Shown here: in pieces, positions 26,427-35,293 of the stretch
How positions within the stretch are numbered: the first letter of the stretch is position 1
How the letters are laid out: each line of letters starts with the position of its first letter
Assembly: GCF_000300975.2 (NCBI RefSeq)
Contig: NZ_AEEC02000030.1
Span: 1 to 62,866 of the forward strand
Reading direction: 5' to 3'
From: Herbaspirillum frisingense GSF30
Lineage (GTDB): Bacteria > Pseudomonadota > Gammaproteobacteria > Burkholderiales > Burkholderiaceae_D
DNA length: 62,866 bases
Notes under the pieces: generated by a model
The model's database searches: none
What the model saw: only the letters and a program-made list of their open reading frames with translations
Told to the model about the DNA's origin: nothing
Program-made: the position numbers and the translations under genes

Positions 26427-27149
26427 TTACAGGTCCTTGATCTGGTATTCGATCTTGAACAGTTCATTGTCGCTGCGCACGCCCAGCTTGCGGAAGGCCG
26501 ATTGCTTCTGCCCGCTGATAGTCTTGACGCTGCGGGCAAACTTGTCGGCGATGTCAGTCACCGACAAGCCATCCAGGCAGCAGCGCAAGACTTCGCGTTC
26601 GCGTGGCGACAGGTTGGGCATGTCCGACAGCGAATCCGAGGAAGGCGGTGTCGTGCGCGCACGGCGCGCCGGACGCGCTTCGGACTTGCCGCCGGATACC
26701 GGCTCAGCCACCTGCATGGCCGCCAGTTCGCGGGTCAGGGCCGCATTGTGGTACTCCCGCCCCAGCCCGATGGTGCGGATGGCCTGGATCAGTTCGCCCA
26801 GCTCCTGCGACTTGCCCACAAAGCCCCGCGCCCCCGCCTTCATGGCCATGGCCACGGTGGCCGCATTGTGATGCGCCGAGGTGACCAGAATCTTGCTGCG
26901 GGGGAAGCGCACGCGCAACGCCCGGATCAGGTTCAGACCATCGATGTCATTGCTGCCCAGCGAATAATCGATCAGCAGCAGGTCCGCTGGCGACGCGCGC
27001 AGCGCGGTCATCAACTCCTTGCTGGTGGCGAAGGCGCCGACGACCTCGAAGTCCGGCTCCTCGGCCAGTCGCTTCGCCAATCCGTATCGAACCACGGCGT
27101 GGTCGTCAAGCAAGGCGATGCGCATCGCCGAAGCCAGTGTCCATGTCAT
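26427..27149 (-). CDS. LuxR-type response regulator, RcsB/BvgA-like
   Basis: 240 residues. Receiver domain with LLDDH and phospho-acceptor Asp61 (LLIDYSLG), a basic Pro/Arg-rich linker (about 160-180), and a LuxR HTH with LSPREREVLRCCLDGLSV, then KTISGQKQSAFRKLGVRS, closely resembling the RcsB/EvgA/BvgA recognition helix. The start at 27149 has AAAGGG 5 nt upstream; an internal ATG at 27125 (MRIALLDDH) is the alternative. It pairs with the REC-HPt protein; no sensor kinase is adjacent, so phosphate must come from a kinase elsewhere. Confidence 0.92.
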   Translation of the reverse strand: MTWTLASAMRIALLDDHAVVRYGLAKRLAEEPDFEVVGAFATSKELMTALRASPADLLLIDYSLGSNDIDGLNLIRALRVRFPRSKILVTSAHHNAATVAMAMKAGARGFVGKSQELGELIQAIRTIGLGREYHNAALTRELAAMQVAEPVSGGKSEARPARRARTTPPSSDSLSDMPNLSPREREVLRCCLDGLSVTDIADKFARSVKTISGQKQSAFRKLGVRSDNELFKIEYQIKDL

Positions 27150-27645
27150 CCTTGCCCTTTGCTCTCTGTCGTTGTTCGATTTTTGTCCGTTTTATATCCG
27201 CTTTTCCCCCGAATCCGGCGCGGCGGCGAGGCGCCATTGTGGGGCGCTGGCCCCGCATCGGCAAGCCAGTATCTGTTGCTTAAACAGGTCTTGAATCCGG
27301 CTCCGGTTTTCGAAGGCGCTATTGTGGTGGAGCCCAGGCCCAGGGCGCATAAGAATCGTCTGAAAAATATCGCTCTCTCGCAAAACTTCTGCCGTTTTGG
27401 GGCAGCTCGGCTCCCGCGTGACAAGAGACTGACAAACAGTCACAGGAAGCGTGTGCGAACGACAACCATCCCTGCCCCGATGGACGGGCTGCTCATCTGC
27501 TGCTCATAAGCTGCTCAGCGAGATGTCAGCTGACCGGCCTATGATCGGCGCTGCTTGCATTACACTTTTTTACAGCCATCAAGTGAAGCATTGCGCATAC
27601 TCGGCAAGAATTTCTCAACAAATTTCGAGACCACGAGGCTCATCC
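27150..27645. other. 496-bp intergenic region between the divergent regulator and DUF1800 genes
   Basis: No gene is supported. It contains GACTG-N5-CAGTC (27427-27441), the 11-bp direct repeats at 27488-27520, and an AT-richer stretch from about 27555 before the DUF1800 start. It must hold both divergent promoters. Confidence 0.6.
27488..27520 (+). repeat. Three 11-bp direct repeats
   Basis: GCTGCTCA begins at 27488, 27499 and 27510, an exact 11-bp period, so the copies face one side of the DNA helix. They lie 126-158 bp upstream of the DUF1800 gene. Confidence 0.75.
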
Positions 27646-29160
27646 ATGCGTCCGCTGCGCCCAGCCCCGGTGTTGTTGTCGGCCTTGCTGATCTGCAGCC
27701 TGGCACGCGCCGCCACGCCGGTCGACGAGATCCCGCTGTCGCCCTCGGAACGCGCTCTGCACGTGCTCAACCGCCTGGGCTACGGACCCCGCCCTGGCGC
27801 GCTGGAAGAGGTCGAGCAGATGGGCGTTGCACGCTACATCGACCAGCAACTGCACCCCGAACGCATTCCCCTGCCGGCCGACCTGCAGGCTCGACTGGCT
27901 GCCCTGCCGGCACTGCAGATGACAACGTCGCAACTGTTCATCGATTACGGTCCGCCCTCCTTCAACCCGAAGGCCAGCAAGGAAGAACAGCAGGTCGCCC
28001 GCCAGCGCGCACCACGCGAACTGACCCCGCAATTCCACATGGCGCGCCTGCTGCAGGCCACCGAAAGTCCGCGTCAGCTGGAAGAAGTGATGACCGAATT
28101 CTGGGCCAATCACTTCAATCTCTTCGAGGGCAAGGATTGGGTGCGCTACTGGGTGGGTGACTACGAAAAGAACGCCATCCGTCCCTATGCCCTGGGCCAC
28201 TTCCGCGACCTGCTGGGCGCAGTGGCGCATCACCCGGCGATGCTGTACTACCTCGATAACTGGCTCTCCAGTGGTGTCGGTACGCCCGGTGCGCGGGGCC
28301 GCTTCAAGGGACTCAACGAAAACTACGCACGTGAACTGATGGAGTTGCACACCCTGGGCGTGGATGGCGGCTACCAGCAGGCCGATGTCATCACCCTGGC
28401 GCGCATCCTCTCGGGCTGGACCATCGACGTCGATGCCATGAAGGCCGGCGCGGCGCCCTTCAGCTTCAACGCCCAGCGTCATGACGCCGCCCCCAAGGTC
28501 TTCCTCGGCAAGCCACTGGCGGCCAGCGGCTACCAGGAGGGCGAGGCGGCGCTGGACATCCTGGCCAGCCATCCTTCGACGGCGCGCTTCATCTCCACGC
28601 AGCTGGTGCAGTACTTCGTCTCCGACCAGCCCGATCCGGCGCTGGTGCAAAAGCTTGCGCAGACCTTCCTGTCCACGCGCGGCGACATCCGCGCCGTCCT
28701 CAAGACCTTGTTCGACAGCCCGCAGTTCTGGGCGCGCAGCAATTACCAGACGCAGTTCAAGACGCCGTATCAATTCGTGGTCTCGTCCCTGCGCGCAAGC
28801 GATACGACGGTGCGCAACGGCAAGCCGGTCAGCGGCGCGCTGGCACAGTTCGGCATGCCGCTGTATGGCTGGCTCACACCAGAAGGCTACAAGTATTCCC
28901 AGGCGGCCTGGCTCAATCCGGACGCCCTGCTGCGACGGATCAACTTCGCCGGTGGCCTGGCCGGTGGCAAGTCGCCGATCGCGCGCCTGGAAGGCGCGCC
29001 GCAACCCACCGATAGCGAGGCCCGTCCACCCGATCCGCAACAGCTGCTGCGCACGCTGGGCCCGGCCATCACACCCCAGGCCGTCGCCCGTATCGATACC
29101 GCACCCGCGAATCAGCGCACCGCCCTGATCCTGGGCAGCCCCGATTTCATGAAACGCTGA
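27646..29160 (+). CDS. Exported DUF1800 domain protein
   Basis: 504 residues from the ATG after GAGG, giving a Sec signal (ALLICSLARA). The mature protein follows DUF1800: SERALHVLNRLGYGPRPGALEEV, then FWANHFNLFEGKDW, YARELMELHTLGVDGGY, ILSGWTIDV and a long helical C-terminus. The family is widespread and almost always encoded beside a DUF1501 protein, as here (19 nt spacing), but its biochemical function is unknown. An operon with 29180-30499 is clear. Confidence 0.88.
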   Translation: MRPLRPAPVLLSALLICSLARAATPVDEIPLSPSERALHVLNRLGYGPRPGALEEVEQMGVARYIDQQLHPERIPLPADLQARLAALPALQMTTSQLFIDYGPPSFNPKASKEEQQVARQRAPRELTPQFHMARLLQATESPRQLEEVMTEFWANHFNLFEGKDWVRYWVGDYEKNAIRPYALGHFRDLLGAVAHHPAMLYYLDNWLSSGVGTPGARGRFKGLNENYARELMELHTLGVDGGYQQADVITLARILSGWTIDVDAMKAGAAPFSFNAQRHDAAPKVFLGKPLAASGYQEGEAALDILASHPSTARFISTQLVQYFVSDQPDPALVQKLAQTFLSTRGDIRAVLKTLFDSPQFWARSNYQTQFKTPYQFVVSSLRASDTTVRNGKPVSGALAQFGMPLYGWLTPEGYKYSQAAWLNPDALLRRINFAGGLAGGKSPIARLEGAPQPTDSEARPPDPQQLLRTLGPAITPQAVARIDTAPANQRTALILGSPDFMKR

Positions 29161-29179
29161 TCCACCGTCGAGGACTTCC

Positions 29180-30499
29180 ATGAACCGTCGCGATTTCATC
29201 CGTTACCTGGGCGCCGCCGGCTGTGGCGCCGTGCTGGTGCCGATCGGACTGTCGGGTTGCGCCGTCGTCCCCGCCGGCGACCACGGCATCAGCCGCGCCG
29301 GCCACACGCCGGGCCAGGTGGCCTACGGCTCTCCTGCCCCGCGTGCGCGTGCCAGCGGTGACGGTGCCCCGCGCATGGTGGTGGTGTTCCTGCGCGGCGC
29401 GGTGGATGGTCTGAACGTCGTGGTGCCCCATGGCGATCCGCTGTATTACCAGGCCCGCCCGAGCATCGCCGTGGCGCGTCCCGGGCAGGCCAATGGCGTG
29501 CTGGACCTGACCGGCTACTTCGGTCTGCATCCATCGTTGCAGCCGCTGCTGCCGTACTGGGAGAGTGGCCGGCTGGCCTTCGTGCAGGCATCCGGTTCAC
29601 CCGACGGCTCGCGCTCACACTTCGAGGCGCAGGACATGATGGAAACCGGGACACCCGGCCAGCACAACACGCGCGACGGCTGGCTCAACCGGGTCATGGA
29701 CTACCTGCCGCCGGCCGAATCACCGCTGCAGGCCATCAACGTCGGCAGCGCCACGCCACGCATCCTGAGCGGCCGCAATGTGGTGGCCAACCTGCAGAGC
29801 GGACGCGAAGCCACCCGCCCCGGCATGATCGACCAGCCGCGCTGGAGCCAGCTGTTCGACCCGCTCTATGGCGCCGACGATGCCCTGGGCAAGGCCTATC
29901 GCGACGGCATGGCAGCGCGCAAGCAACTCATTGCCGAGATCAACAGCCAGGAACAGCAGATGGCCAACAACGGCGCGCCGCTGCCCAACGGTCTGTCGCT
30001 GGACACCGCCCGCCTGGGTCGCCTGATGCGCCACGACCCGCGCATTCGCCTGGCCTTCCTGGCCGTCGGTGGATGGGATACCCACATCAACCAGGGCAAT
30101 GGCACCGGACAATTGGCCGGCCGCCTTTCGCCGCTGGCCAGCGGGCTGGCGACACTGGCGCAGGAACTGGGGCCGGCCTTCAACGACACGGTGATCGTGG
30201 TGATGTCCGAATTCGGCCGCACCTTCCGCGAGAACGGCAACGGCGGTACCGATCATGGTCACGGCAATGCGATGTGGCTGATGGGCGGCAACCTGCACGG
30301 CGGCAAGATCTACGGACAATGGCCGGGCTTGAACCAGGCGGCCTTGAATGAAGGGCGCGACCTGGCCATCACGACGGATTACCGGGCCGTGCTGTGCGCA
30401 TTGGCCGAGCGGCATATGCGCATCCCGGATCGGGCGCTGGACAAGGTCTTTCCGCAATATGCCAGTGGCGCCAGAGGTGTACCGAACCTGTTCATCTGA
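29180..30499 (+). CDS. Exported DUF1501 protein with twin-arginine signal
   Basis: 439 residues. The N-terminus NRRDFIRYL is a twin-arginine motif followed by a short hydrophobic stretch and a lipobox-like LSGC (Cys27), so Tat export as a possible lipoprotein is likely. The domain resembles alkaline-phosphatase/sulfatase-like folds: VVVFLRGAVDGLNVVVP, GSRSHFEAQDMMETG, GWDTH and MSEFGRTFRENGNGGTDHGHGN with likely metal-binding His/Asp. It forms an operon with the DUF1800 gene; the reaction of the pair is not known. Confidence 0.88.
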   Translation: MNRRDFIRYLGAAGCGAVLVPIGLSGCAVVPAGDHGISRAGHTPGQVAYGSPAPRARASGDGAPRMVVVFLRGAVDGLNVVVPHGDPLYYQARPSIAVARPGQANGVLDLTGYFGLHPSLQPLLPYWESGRLAFVQASGSPDGSRSHFEAQDMMETGTPGQHNTRDGWLNRVMDYLPPAESPLQAINVGSATPRILSGRNVVANLQSGREATRPGMIDQPRWSQLFDPLYGADDALGKAYRDGMAARKQLIAEINSQEQQMANNGAPLPNGLSLDTARLGRLMRHDPRIRLAFLAVGGWDTHINQGNGTGQLAGRLSPLASGLATLAQELGPAFNDTVIVVMSEFGRTFRENGNGGTDHGHGNAMWLMGGNLHGGKIYGQWPGLNQAALNEGRDLAITTDYRAVLCALAERHMRIPDRALDKVFPQYASGARGVPNLFI

Positions 30500-30522
30500 A
30501 GTACGTTAATCGTGGGACGAAA

Positions 30523-30550
30523 AAAAACGCATCGATGTCGATGCGTTTTT
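30523..30550. terminator. Bidirectional terminator between DUF1501 gene and iscX
   Basis: Perfect 13-bp stem with a 2-nt apex (30523-30535 with 30538-30550), A5/T5 at the ends, serving both convergent operons. Confidence 0.9.
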
Positions 30551-30570
30551 CATGGGCGCAGCAAAGTGGC

Positions 30571-30765
30571 TCACTCTGCCTCGGCAATCCAGGCCGCCTG
30601 GATCGCTTCGAGGATGCGCTCTCCAGAGCGGTTGGGATCGTCGTCGAATCCGTCGAGCTCCATCACCCAGCGATGCAGGTCGGTGAAGCGGATGGTCTTG
30701 GGATCAGTATCCGGGAACTTGTCATAGAGTTCCTCGGCGATCTGCTGGGTGTCGGTCCATTTCAT
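30571..30765 (-). CDS. iscX: Fe-S assembly protein IscX
   Basis: 64 residues, full length. Small acidic protein that binds IscS and iron and modulates cluster assembly. Typical features are the start KWTDTQQIAEELYD, DPKTIRFTDLHRWV and GFDDDPNRSGERILEAIQAAWI. Last gene of the isc operon, 34 nt after fdx. Confidence 0.96.
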   Translation of the reverse strand: MKWTDTQQIAEELYDKFPDTDPKTIRFTDLHRWVMELDGFDDDPNRSGERILEAIQAAWIAEAE

Positions 30766-30799
30766 GTCGATCTCCCGGCACGGCCGATGCCGTGCCCGC

Positions 30800-31138
30800 T
30801 CAATGGTTTTCGGAGGCGTGGTTGATGGTGTACTTGGGAATTTCGACGGTCAGGTCTTCTTCGCCCAGCACCACCTGGCAGGACAGGCGGGAGGTGGCCT
30901 CCAGGCCCCAGGCCATGTCCAGCAGGTCTTCTTCCTTGTCGGTGGGGTCGTCCAGCGAATTGAAGCCTTCGCGGATGACCACATGGCAAGTGGTACAGGC
31001 GCAGGATTTTTCGCAGGCGTGCTCGATGTCGATGTCGCTGTCCAGCAGCGCGTCGCACAGGGTCTTGCCAGCCGGGGCGTCGATCACCGAGCCTTCGGGG
31101 CAGAGGACCGGATGGGGGAGGATAACGATCTGGGGCAT
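30800..31138 (-). CDS. fdx: ISC-type [2Fe-2S] ferredoxin
   Basis: 112 residues. Adrenodoxin-like ferredoxin that supplies electrons for cluster assembly on IscU. The cluster-binding pattern is present as CEKSCACTTC with a later Cys in RLSCQVVL, and the N-terminus PQIVILPHPVLCPEG is typical of ISC Fdx. It lies between hscA and iscX. Confidence 0.96.
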   Translation of the reverse strand: MPQIVILPHPVLCPEGSVIDAPAGKTLCDALLDSDIDIEHACEKSCACTTCHVVIREGFNSLDDPTDKEEDLLDMAWGLEATSRLSCQVVLGEEDLTVEIPKYTINHASENH

Positions 31139-31182
31139 GGTGGCTCTCGGGTCTTTCTACAGTGTTCGGGTCAGGACGTCGC

Positions 31183-33048
31183 TCAGGCGACTTCATCCAG
31201 CTTCTTGCCGGCCAGTGCGGCATGGACGCTGCGGTCCATGCGGCGGGCGGCGAATTCTTCGGTGCCATGGGCCAGGGCGTCAACCGCGGCCTTGATGGCG
31301 AGGTGATCGTTGCCCTGGGCAGCGGCGGTGACGGCTTCCATCTGTGCTTCGATGTCAGCACGCTCCTGTTCGGACAGCAAGGCAGCATCGGCCTGCAGCG
31401 CCGAGCGGGTGGCCAGGACGATGCGTTCGGCTTCGACCTGCTCTTCCCGCAAGGCACGACGTTGCATGTCCTCATCGGCAGAACTGAAGGACTCTTGCAG
31501 CATGCGGGCGATCTCGTCGTCCGCCAGGCCATAGGACGGCTTGACGGTGATGGAGGCTTCCACGCCGGAGGTCATCTCGCGGGCTGACACGGCCAGCAGG
31601 CCGTCGGCGTCGACCTGGTAGGTCACGCGGATGCGCGCCGCACCGGCGGCCATGGGGGGAATGCCGCGCAGTTCGAAACGCGCCAGCGAGCGGCAGTCGG
31701 CCACCAGTTCACGCTCGCCTTGCACCACGTGGATGGCCATGGCGGTCTGGCCGTCCTTGAAGGTGGTGAATTCCTGGGCACGCGCGCAGGGAATGGTGGA
31801 GTTGCGCGGGATGACCTTCTCGGCCAGGCCGCCCATGGTTTCGATGCCCAGCGACAGCGGGATCACGTCCAGCAGCAGCCAGTCGTCGCCCGGCGCACGG
31901 TTGCCGGCCAGCAGGTTGGCCTGCACGGCCGCGCCCAGCGCCACCACCTTGTCGGGGTCGATGTTGGACAGCGGATTGGTCTTGAAGAACTCGCCCACGG
32001 CGCGGCGGATGTGCGGCATGCGGGTGGCACCGCCGACCAGCACCACGCCATCCACGTCTTCCACGGTCAGGCTGGCGTCGCGCAGAGCCTTGCGTACCGG
32101 CGCCATGGTCTTGGCCACCAGGTGCTGGGTGATCTCGTTGAATTGCGCGGCGGTGATGGAGAGATGCACTTCCTCGCCGGAGCGGAGCACGGCGTCGATC
32201 TGCACTTCGTCCTTGGTGGAGAGCAGTTCCTTGACCTCACGTGCCTTGACCATCAAGAGACGGGTGTCTTCGTCCGACAGCGGCTGCAGCTGGGCTTCGT
32301 GGCTGATCCAGCAGAACAGGCGGTGGTCGAAGTCGTCACCACCCAGGGCCGAATCGCCACCGGTGGCCAGCACTTCGAACACGCCACGGGTGAGCTTGAG
32401 GATGGAAATATCAAAAGTACCGCCACCCAGGTCGTAGACCGCGAAGATACCCTCGGAGGAATTGTCCAGGCCGTAGGCGATGGCCGCCGCCGTCGGTTCG
32501 TTCAGCAGGCGCAGCACGTTGATGCCGGCCAGTTGCGCGGCATCCTTGGTGGCCTGGCGCTGGGCATCGTCGAAGTAGGCCGGCACGGTGATGACGGCAC
32601 CCACCAGGTCGTCGCCCAGGGCGTCTTCGGCGGTCTGGCGCAGCGTGGCCAGGATCTGCGCCGATATCTCCACCGGGCTCTTCACGCCGGCCACGGTCTT
32701 GATCTGCACCATGCCGGGCTGGTCCTGGAAGTCATAGGGCATGTTCTCGGCGTGGGCGATGTCCTTCAGGCCACGGCCCATGAAGCGCTTGACCGAGATG
32801 ATGGTATTGCGCGGATCGGTGGTCTGCGCGGCCTGTGCCTTGTAGCCGATGTTGGCGTGGCCGTTGGGCAGGTAGCGCACCACCGAGGGCAGCAGCACGC
32901 GGCCGTCGTCGTCGGCCAACACTTCGGGGATGCTGTTGCGCACGGTGGCCACCAGCGAATTGGTGGTGCCCAGGTCGATGCCGATGGCCAGGCGACGCTG
33001 GTGCGGCGCGGTGGACATGCCCGGTTCGGAAATCTGCAGTAAAGCCAT
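31183..33048 (-). CDS. hscA: Fe-S cluster chaperone HscA (Hsp70 family)
   Basis: 621 residues from the ATG giving [10 protein letters not shown], the standard HscA start; a longer frame adds 26 residues. ATPase domain with IDLGTTNS at 24-31, [12 protein letters not shown] and [13 protein letters not shown], and the substrate-binding domain in the C-terminal third. HscA recognises the LPPVK motif of IscU, which is intact in this operon, and with HscB promotes cluster release. A LysE-type gene separates it from hscB. Confidence 0.97.
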   Translation of the reverse strand: MALLQISEPGMSTAPHQRRLAIGIDLGTTNSLVATVRNSIPEVLADDDGRVLLPSVVRYLPNGHANIGYKAQAAQTTDPRNTIISVKRFMGRGLKDIAHAENMPYDFQDQPGMVQIKTVAGVKSPVEISAQILATLRQTAEDALGDDLVGAVITVPAYFDDAQRQATKDAAQLAGINVLRLLNEPTAAAIAYGLDNSSEGIFAVYDLGGGTFDISILKLTRGVFEVLATGGDSALGGDDFDHRLFCWISHEAQLQPLSDEDTRLLMVKAREVKELLSTKDEVQIDAVLRSGEEVHLSITAAQFNEITQHLVAKTMAPVRKALRDASLTVEDVDGVVLVGGATRMPHIRRAVGEFFKTNPLSNIDPDKVVALGAAVQANLLAGNRAPGDDWLLLDVIPLSLGIETMGGLAEKVIPRNSTIPCARAQEFTTFKDGQTAMAIHVVQGERELVADCRSLARFELRGIPPMAAGAARIRVTYQVDADGLLAVSAREMTSGVEASITVKPSYGLADDEIARMLQESFSSADEDMQRRALREEQVEAERIVLATRSALQADAALLSEQERADIEAQMEAVTAAAQGNDHLAIKAAVDALAHGTEEFAARRMDRSVHAALAGKKLDEVA

Positions 33049-33073
33049 AGGTGTTGTGACTCGTCGTGATGCG

Positions 33074-33700
33074 TTATTCAGGTAAGGCCATCCGGATGCC
33101 GAGGCCGATGAAGGCACAACCTGCAAGGCGGTTCAGATGGACGGAGGCGTTGGCGCGGCGACGGAACCAGGCGCCGACCGTGCCGGAAAACAATGCGATG
33201 GCGCTGAAGATGAGGAAGGCCTGGGCAATGAACACCAGGGCCAGCACCAGCATCTGCAGGGCTTCGTGACCGGCTTCGCGCTGCACGAATTGCGGCAGGA
33301 AGGCGATGAAGAACAGGGTCACCTTGGGATTGAGCATGTTGGCCAGGACGCTTTGCCAGTAGATGCGACGCAACGGCACGGCGGCCGCAGCCTGCCCTTC
33401 TCCGGCCAGCGCGATACCGGCCGAGGCCGAGCGCAAGGTGCGATAGCCGAGGTAAGCGAGATAAGCCGCGCCCGCGTATTGCAGGGCATGATAGGCCGGC
33501 GGATAGGCCTTGATCACGGCAGCGAAGCCCAGCACCGCCAGCAGGGTATGGAAGATCAGTCCCGAGCTGAAGCCGGCAGCAGCCACCAGACCCGCCTTGC
33601 GGCCCTGGACGATGCCGCGCGTGAGCACGTAGATGTTGTCCGGGCCGGGGGCCAGGGTCAGCGTCATCGCGGCCAGCAGGAAGAGGAACAGGTTGGGCAT
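33074..33700 (-). CDS. LysE/RhtB family exporter inserted in the isc operon
   Basis: 208 residues, six predicted membrane segments. The start [20 protein letters not shown] with the conserved APGPD loop, and [10 protein letters not shown], identify the LysE/RhtB amino-acid exporter superfamily. It is cotranscribed by position: 16 nt after hscB and 25 nt before hscA. The usual isc operon has hscB directly followed by hscA, so this is an insertion. Substrate unknown; cysteine or another amino acid would be plausible given IscS, but this is conjecture. Confidence 0.9.
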   Translation of the reverse strand: MPNLFLFLLAAMTLTLAPGPDNIYVLTRGIVQGRKAGLVAAAGFSSGLIFHTLLAVLGFAAVIKAYPPAYHALQYAGAAYLAYLGYRTLRSASAGIALAGEGQAAAAVPLRRIYWQSVLANMLNPKVTLFFIAFLPQFVQREAGHEALQMLVLALVFIAQAFLIFSAIALFSGTVGAWFRRRANASVHLNRLAGCAFIGLGIRMALPE

Positions 33701-33716
33701 GGTGGCGGCTCCGCAA

Positions 33717-34232
33717 TCAGCCTTCGATCAGGGCGAAGGCATCGCCGATCTCGGCGCCGAACTTGTCCAGGAACATCAGCTGGCGCACCAGCTGGCCGGC
33801 GCCGGCGTAGTCGCCCGCGTCCAGCAGCGCTTCGATGCGGCCGATCTCGGCCTTCTTCTCGCTCAGCAGTGCGGTGTTGAGCTGTTCCAGCGCATCGAGA
33901 TCCTTGCCGGCTTTGGCGTCGTCCAGGGTTTCGCGCCATTCCATCTGCTGCATCAGGAAGGCCGGTGCCATGGCGGTGTTGGATTCGGTCTGCAGGTCCA
34001 CGCCGTGCAGTTCACACAGGTAGCGCGCACGCTTCAAGGGATTCTTCAGCGTCTGGTAGGCCTCGTTGGCGCGGGTGGCCCACTGCATGGCCACGCGCTT
34101 TTCGGCATCGCTGGCATGGGCGAACTTGTCCGGGTGGGCCTGGCTCTGCACCTGGTGGTAAGCCTGCTCCAGCGCCTTCTGGTCGATGGCGAAGCGCTGC
34201 GGCAACTGGAACAGGTCGTAGTGGTTTTGCAT
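33717..34232 (-). CDS. hscB: Fe-S co-chaperone HscB (J-protein)
   Basis: 171 residues. N-terminal J domain with NHYDLFQLPQRF and the HPD tripeptide in QAHPDKFAH, C-terminal three-helix IscU-binding domain. It delivers IscU to HscA. The ATG lacks a recognisable Shine-Dalgarno sequence: the 12 nt before it are the U-tract of a terminator-like hairpin (34247-34271). Confidence 0.95.
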   Translation of the reverse strand: MQNHYDLFQLPQRFAIDQKALEQAYHQVQSQAHPDKFAHASDAEKRVAMQWATRANEAYQTLKNPLKRARYLCELHGVDLQTESNTAMAPAFLMQQMEWRETLDDAKAGKDLDALEQLNTALLSEKKAEIGRIEALLDAGDYAGAGQLVRQLMFLDKFGAEIGDAFALIEG

Positions 34233-34242
34233 GGCTGAAAAA

Positions 34243-34271
34243 TAAAAAGCCTGTCGGACTGCAACAGGCTT
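34243..34271 (-). terminator. Terminator-like hairpin between iscA and hscB
   Basis: 8-bp stem AAGCCTGT/ACAGGCTT (34247-34254 with 34264-34271), 9-nt loop. In the transcribed direction it is followed by TTTATTTTT and then, within about 12 nt, the hscB ATG. It could attenuate the hscBA-fdx-iscX half. Confidence 0.75.
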
Positions 34272-34428
34272 GGCACATCAGGGACGGCAAACGGTGACCG
34301 GGTCAGCTCCGCAGGGAGCGATCACGAGGCTGTCACGGTATCGGCTAAGCACTGGCCGCCTCGCGGCTGGGCCGGCGCGACGGCTTGGTTCAGGATCAGA
34401 AACTCAGAAGCAGAATCAGATGCAGCGA

Positions 34429-34752
34429 TCAGATGCGGAAGCTTTCGCCACAGCCGCACTCATCCTTCACGTTCGGGTTCTGGAACTTGAAACCTTCGTT
34501 CAGGCCTTCGCGCGCGAAGTCCAGTTCGGTACCGTCGATGTAGGGCAGGCTCTTGGGATCGACGAAGACACGCACGCCATGCGACTCGAAGACGGTGTCT
34601 TCGGACGATTGCTCATCCACGTACTCCAGCTTGTACGCCAGGCCGGAGCAGCCGGTGGTACGTACGCCCAGGCGCAGGCCGATGCCCTTGCCACGACGCT
34701 CCATGTACCGGCTGATGTGTTTTGCTGCCTTCTCTGTCAACGTGATTGCCAT
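34429..34752 (-). CDS. iscA: A-type Fe-S carrier IscA
   Basis: 107 residues. The three conserved cysteines are at 35 (TTGCSG), 99 and 101 (CGCGESF), as in the IscA subgroup. It carries clusters or iron to apo-targets. It follows iscU by 60 nt; a 196-nt gap with a hairpin separates it from hscB. Confidence 0.96.
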   Translation of the reverse strand: MAITLTEKAAKHISRYMERRGKGIGLRLGVRTTGCSGLAYKLEYVDEQSSEDTVFESHGVRVFVDPKSLPYIDGTELDFAREGLNEGFKFQNPNVKDECGCGESFRI

Positions 34753-34812
34753 GATGCTTGCCTTACGAAATCGAAAACCACGGAGCGGGTACCTGCTGTC
34801 GCAAAAGGCCGA

Positions 34813-35211
34813 TCAGGCGGCCTTCTGTTCCGCGCCGTGCTTGGCCTTGTAGTCCTGCACCGCTGCCTTGATGGCGTCTTCGGCCAGGATCGAGCAGTGG
34901 ATCTTCACCGGCGGCAGTGCCAGCTCTTCGGCGATCTGGGTGTTCTTGATGGACAGCGCTTCGTCCAGGGTCTTGCCCTTGACCCACTCGGTCACCAGCG
35001 ACGAGGAGGCGATGGCCGAACCGCAGCCATAGGTCTTGAACTTGGCGTCCTGGATCACGCCATCGGCGCCGACCTTGATCTGCAGCTTCATCACGTCGCC
35101 GCAGGCCGGGGCGCCGACCATGCCGGTGCCGACCGTGTCGTCGCCCTTTTCGAAGGCGCCGACGTTGCGGGGATTTTCATAGTGATCGAGTACTTTTTCC
35201 GAATAAGACAT
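34813..35211 (-). CDS. iscU: Fe-S scaffold protein IscU
   Basis: 132 residues. Ligand residues are seen at Asp/Cys: Cys37 (APACGD), Cys63 (YGCGSA), and Cys106 after the HscA-recognition motif LPPVK. It builds [2Fe-2S] and [4Fe-4S] clusters with sulfur from IscS. It lies 82 nt after iscS. Confidence 0.97.
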   Translation of the reverse strand: MSYSEKVLDHYENPRNVGAFEKGDDTVGTGMVGAPACGDVMKLQIKVGADGVIQDAKFKTYGCGSAIASSSLVTEWVKGKTLDEALSIKNTQIAEELALPPVKIHCSILAEDAIKAAVQDYKAKHGAEQKAA

Positions 35212-35293
35212 GTTCTTGCTCCCTAGATGATGGTATCGACCATCGCCCCTGCACTGTGCTGTGGTTGCTGGCGATGGCTGGCAGAATCCGTGT

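Noticed and set aside
27488..27520. Short repeats considered as a CRISPR remnant
   Set aside because: Repeat unit is only 11 bp with no spacers and no cas genes in the window.
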